A DNA stretch of 64,000 bases from Seminavis robusta. Lineage: Eukaryota; Bacillariophyta; Bacillariophyceae; Naviculales; Naviculaceae. Positions 60,908 through 64,000 of this stretch are shown piece by piece. Each line of letters starts with the position of its first letter. The stretch's first letter is position 1. Below the pieces are notes generated by a model. It made no database searches. It saw nothing but the letters and a program-made list of their open reading frames with translations, and was not told the DNA's origin. The position numbers and the translations under genes were made by a program. The stretch covers positions 1 to 64,000 of the forward strand of contig CAICTM010000074.1 in the NCBI GenBank assembly GCA_903772945.1. The letters are read 5' to 3'.

Positions 60908-61430
60908 TTAGATAATCCTGCAAGTATTTCAAAGCAGCGTAGGCACCCGCATTGTAGACACACTGATAATTGAGTTTGGTCAAGACCTTTTTGGCCTCTG
61001 CAGCCTTTTTGCCCGTTGCACAATGCACAATAATGGGAGTACGACAGCTGTGAAACCGATTGAAAGCCGTAGCCTTGAGGAGTTTCCAACCAGCGTCCAT
61101 GCTTCCATCCACGTGGACCCATTCCACGAAGCATCGTTTTCGGATTTCCCCGGTATTGGCACCCATAGTGTTCAGAAAACCATCCTTCAGTATTTCTTCG
61201 GAGGAACGCACATCGAGAATCACCACGCCGTACTTCTCTTCGTCTTCGCCTTCATCTTCTTCACCCTGATCCAGTTCTTCACTTTCAAAAACTTCCAAGA
61301 TTTCTTCTGGTTTTGTGTCGGCAAGACGATTGTCGATACTGGGATCTTTTCCGTCTCCTCCCTTGCCACGGCGAGATGATTTTCTGGATCCAGTCGTCTC
61401 GGCCGATCTGGCTTTTCGCTTGGAGCTCAT
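60888..61430 (-). CDS. Rhodanese-like domain protein
   Basis: A 180-residue protein. The frame is open upstream to an ATG at 61649, but that extension looks random, so the ATG at 61430 (MSSKRKARSAETTG) is preferred. A basic start and an acidic linker (DQGEEDEGEDEEKYG) precede a rhodanese fold: VVILDVRSSEEI at the first strand, and TPIIVHCATGKKAAEAKKVL with Cys in the active loop. KVLTKLNYQCVYNAGAYAALK is close to QVLTKLGFNGGILCAGGIATLK in the downstream gene, so the two are tandem duplicates. Rhodaneses transfer sulphur or bind sulphur/phosphate groups. The basic N-terminus suggests a nuclear location. Confidence 0.75.
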   Translation of the reverse strand: MSSKRKARSAETTGSRKSSRRGKGGDGKDPSIDNRLADTKPEEILEVFESEELDQGEEDEGEDEEKYGVVILDVRSSEEILKDGFLNTMGANTGEIRKRCFVEWVHVDGSMDAGWKLLKATAFNRFHSCRTPIIVHCATGKKAAEAKKVLTKLNYQCVYNAGAYAALKYLQDYLNGFERK

Positions 61431-61896
61431 CTTGATGGATTGGAACTTTTTATTAAAAAAACCTAGGGAGAGGAAACTGTTGCTTCTTGGATTATGGTAC
61501 CGGTACTGTACTGCTTCTGCACAAGACTTGTAGTCGATAGAAATCCTTGATGGATCTTGCGAATTGGATTGAGGTCTGGAAGCCGAAATTGAGGAAAGTG
61601 CTTGGACACAGCGACAGACCCCCATACCGGTACCGTCGCACTGTACCATACTAGCTAGCTACAAAGATTCCATGACATACCATTAGAGTTAAGGGGCTGA
61701 AATTGAAAATTTGTGCTTTCTCGCCAAAGTTTTTGGCCAGCAAACGGCCCGGGAAGGATCCACCATGACATGTCGTTCTTGTTCTCGAGAGGCAAACGGC
61801 GGTAGAGGCAGAAGTAGTGGGCGCGGCGCGCTGGATAGTCTGAGCAACCACACAATCCATCGTCGGGGATCAACTTCTCCGATACGGTAGGAAATA
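61431..61896. other. Divergent promoter region
   Basis: About 465 bp between the rhodanese-like gene and the YHS/DOMON gene. TACCGGTA-type palindromes occur at about 61497 and 61624. No gene is supported. Confidence 0.55.
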
Positions 61897-63936
61897 ATGA
61901 TGAAAATGATGAAGCTTGCCGTGGTATTGGCGCTCCTTTCCTTCTTGCCTGCCGTCCATGGCCAAGGAGGAGCAGTGAATGATCCCATCTTGGCGGGTTA
62001 TGATTTGGTCGCCTATCATTCTCTGGATTCTTTGGACGATGGCGTTCCTGGCAGTCCCGATTTTCAGACTCGACACAAAGGGTATCTCTATTACTTTTCC
62101 TCCCAAGATAATCTGGATATCTTTCTCGCGAATCCGGAACCGTATCTTCCTGCCTATGGAGGGTTCTGTGCCTGGGGTGTCGCCTGGGAATACGAAGACG
62201 ATGGGTGGCCATGGGCTGCAGACCACATGGGACCTCCGTGTGGTCCTCGCGATGGCTGGGCCTTGTTGACGGATGAATCCACCGGGCAGCGTCGCCTCTA
62301 CTGCTCCATTTGGCGTTCCTACCAAGATGATTTCAATCGGCGTCAAGAGGAGGGAATTCGTTTGGCCAATCAGCGCTGGGTGGAATGGTACGGCAGTCTT
62401 GATGCAGGTCCGATGAATCATGGCTGCTACGCCTGGAACTGGCAGAGTTGCTTTGCCGAGTCCATCTATGATCCCTCCAATCCTGTTACTGAGGCAGCGG
62501 ATCCAACGGCCACACCAACCATGGCTCCTACTCAATCACACACGTTGTTTGAACCAGGACAAGCCAGTGGATTAACCACTGTCTGGTCGGATCCCATGGC
62601 TGCCCTCGGTGGAGTCTTGAGCTTTCAGTGGACACTCGAGGATGTGGACTCGATCCGGCCCTTGTTGATTGTTGACCTCTTGTACGAGATGGACGAGGAA
62701 GAGTTGCCTCTTGCTAGCGGGGACAACTTTTACTTGGGTTTTGGAGTGGCGGAACAAGTCATGGAAGGTGCTCTGGTAGTGTGCGCTCCCACCACTGGCG
62801 GTGCCACGACGGTGGCCAAGTCATCTGGGTTGGACGGTGCTGGGAGCGGTACCGGTAGTTCCTGCAAGACGTACTTGGGATCGGGCATGGGTATCACGGC
62901 ACCCAACTCGGATCCTGTCCAGCCTACCGTTTTGGAATCCGAGCGCAATGAAACGCACTATCGCGTCCGCTTCTCGGCCAACCTCTTTGCCTGTTGGTCC
63001 AATCCTGTGTGGCCGGCTAGGGTCTTGTTCTCTCGGGGATTGGTGTCGGGGAATGGAGATCCCATGCCTCATTTGAACAACCCCTTGCATCGACAGGCAG
63101 TCAAAGGTGTGGAGTTCTTGTCGGTCATTCGAGGCGACAATGGAATGGCCGCTAACGCCACAACCGACGGTCCCCCGCCACCGCTCGAGTTAGATCCACT
63201 CCCGAGCGACGTAATCGTCAATGTGGGTGGAACCCTTGGTTCGTTGGTGCTTCTGAACGGGCGTGTGACATTGAACTATGGGCTTTACCGTTACTCCAAT
63301 CAGGACGAAGAAGTTGTGCACATTAAGCTGTTGAATGTGCCCTATAATCCATTGGATGACGAGGACGAGGAGCACACCTACATTGGATTTGGATTTGCTA
63401 CTGATACCATGAGTGGTCTAGTGATGACTTGTATGCCCAGTTCCCAAATCGACAATGACGGCAACACTACGGAACTTTTCGCTACTTGTCACCAGTGGCG
63501 CGGGCTTGGAACGAATCTGTATCCACGTGCTCTCGAGACGGACGCAGGAGGCTGGTTCTTGACCAACTTGGAAGGCAATGGAACGCATCTAAACTACACC
63601 TTGGCGGGACGCGTGGCTGATGTGTTGGACGAGGCAGAGACTGTGGAGGGTCGCATCGACTCCGACAGCAACTTACGGGCCATTGTTGCGGTTGGACGTG
63701 CAGCTCCTGACACTGGCACTCCACTCATGCACACGTCGAGAGATCGAACCCCGCTGGTCCTGGACAAATTGGCCGTCATGGCACAGGGCAGCGTTTCCCA
63801 GTTGAAGGCTGGTGATAGTGGCTCTTCTGCTGCTTCCTCTCACGCGTCGAGCTCTTCAGGCACAGCTGTGCCCACGTTCCAATGTTTGTCCCTCGTTATG
63901 GGCCTTGTGGCGTCGTTCCTTATTAGTGCGGTGTAA
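61897..63936 (+). CDS. Secreted YHS + two DOMON-like domains, possible GPI anchor
   Basis: A 679-residue protein with a signal peptide (MKLAVVLALLSFLPAVHG) starting at the ATG at 61897. Residues about 25-120 match the YHS domain (DPILAGYDLVAYHSLDS, GYLYYFSSQDNLDIFLANPE, YLPAYGGFCAWGV), a small fold in metal-handling proteins. Two DOMON-like beta domains follow, about 210-350 (LSFQWTLEDVDSIRPLLIVD, DNFYLGFGVAEQVMEGALVV) and about 440-600 (VTLNYGLYRYSNQDEEVVHI, HTYIGFGFATDTMSGLVMTC). DOMON domains bind haem or sugar. Ser-rich sequence and a final hydrophobic stretch (CLSLVMGLVASFLISAV) look like a GPI-attachment signal. Several N-glycosylation sequons are present. A cell-surface redox or metal role is inferred. 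Confidence 0.82.
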   Translation: MMKMMKLAVVLALLSFLPAVHGQGGAVNDPILAGYDLVAYHSLDSLDDGVPGSPDFQTRHKGYLYYFSSQDNLDIFLANPEPYLPAYGGFCAWGVAWEYEDDGWPWAADHMGPPCGPRDGWALLTDESTGQRRLYCSIWRSYQDDFNRRQEEGIRLANQRWVEWYGSLDAGPMNHGCYAWNWQSCFAESIYDPSNPVTEAADPTATPTMAPTQSHTLFEPGQASGLTTVWSDPMAALGGVLSFQWTLEDVDSIRPLLIVDLLYEMDEEELPLASGDNFYLGFGVAEQVMEGALVVCAPTTGGATTVAKSSGLDGAGSGTGSSCKTYLGSGMGITAPNSDPVQPTVLESERNETHYRVRFSANLFACWSNPVWPARVLFSRGLVSGNGDPMPHLNNPLHRQAVKGVEFLSVIRGDNGMAANATTDGPPPPLELDPLPSDVIVNVGGTLGSLVLLNGRVTLNYGLYRYSNQDEEVVHIKLLNVPYNPLDDEDEEHTYIGFGFATDTMSGLVMTCMPSSQIDNDGNTTELFATCHQWRGLGTNLYPRALETDAGGWFLTNLEGNGTHLNYTLAGRVADVLDEAETVEGRIDSDSNLRAIVAVGRAAPDTGTPLMHTSRDRTPLVLDKLAVMAQGSVSQLKAGDSGSSAASSHASSSSGTAVPTFQCLSLVMGLVASFLISAV

Positions 63937-64000
63937 GACAGAGGATTGGTGACGTTCGAACCCTTCATCACCTCTTCTTTCATCAGGGACTGCCGTGGAG

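Noticed and set aside
61431-61649. N-terminal extension of the rhodanese-like protein to the ATG at 61649
   Set aside because: The added 73 residues look like translated promoter, with TACCGGTA elements, and resemble no targeting peptide.
1-64000. tRNA and rRNA genes
   Set aside because: Looked for B-box-like GTTCGAATC and cloverleaf ends by eye; found none. A tRNAscan run would be decisive.

Overview
The window looks like nuclear DNA of a diatom, probably a raphid pennate species, although the species cannot be read from the sequence. The reasons are: short GT-AG spliceosomal introns (72-157 bp), eukaryotic gene spacing on both strands, long Asn/Gln/Ser-rich insertions, and protein families typical of diatoms (a diatom-style heat-shock-factor domain, helicase-associated [HA] repeats without a helicase, a DUF6824-like repeat array, LRR proteins, an ISXO2/Merlin-type DNA transposon and Ty1/copia remnants).

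Layout. 0-9 kb: one unrecognised protein (257-1981, minus), a nitronate monooxygenase (4011-5135), a small diatom-type unknown (7200-7784) and wide intergenic stretches with tandem repeats and a cluster of TGACGTCA/TGACATCA sites. 9-27 kb: four large plus-strand genes for probable nuclear, nucleic-acid-binding repeat proteins. Two share an undescribed 'GvRW' domain, one of these also carrying an HSF domain; one is a seven-copy HA array with a histone-H1-like Lys/Ala tract; one has six DUF6824-like repeats. A sterol desaturase-type hydroxylase lies among them on the minus strand. 27-41 kb: ordinary cell genes, namely arginyl-tRNA-protein transferase (ATE1), a cytochrome b561 domain protein, a three-exon SpoU/TrmH RNA methyltransferase, a secreted or plastid-type unknown, a membrane-anchored SGNH hydrolase, a tandem GST_N/glutaredoxin-like protein, a wax-synthase-like acyltransferase broken by a frameshift, and an LRR protein.

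42-45.6 kb: the most informative locus. A 2.57-kb DNA transposon (42219-44784) has 22-bp terminal inverted repeats (21/22 identical) and 10-bp flanking direct repeats. It carries an intron-containing DDE transposase plus a divergent second gene. It sits inside the 5' coding region of a 2-oxoglutarate/Fe(II) oxygenase gene: the reading frame on the left of the insertion continues in register on the right if the element and one target copy are removed.

45.7-64 kb: LRR receptor-like protein, cysteine synthase, a two-exon cytochrome P450, a small unknown, retroelement debris, a RidA-like gene whose ATG is split by an intron, dienelactone hydrolase, a protein of nine 27-residue ankyrin-like repeats, a tandem sulfotransferase with one degenerate and one intact PAPS site, a pair of overlapping same-strand rhodanese-like genes (one with a BRCT domain), and a secreted YHS + DOMON-like protein with a possible GPI signal.

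The genes do not form one pathway. The common themes are tandem domain duplication and recent transposon activity. Splice models were built by eye from GT-AG signals and family alignment from memory; none was tested against transcripts.
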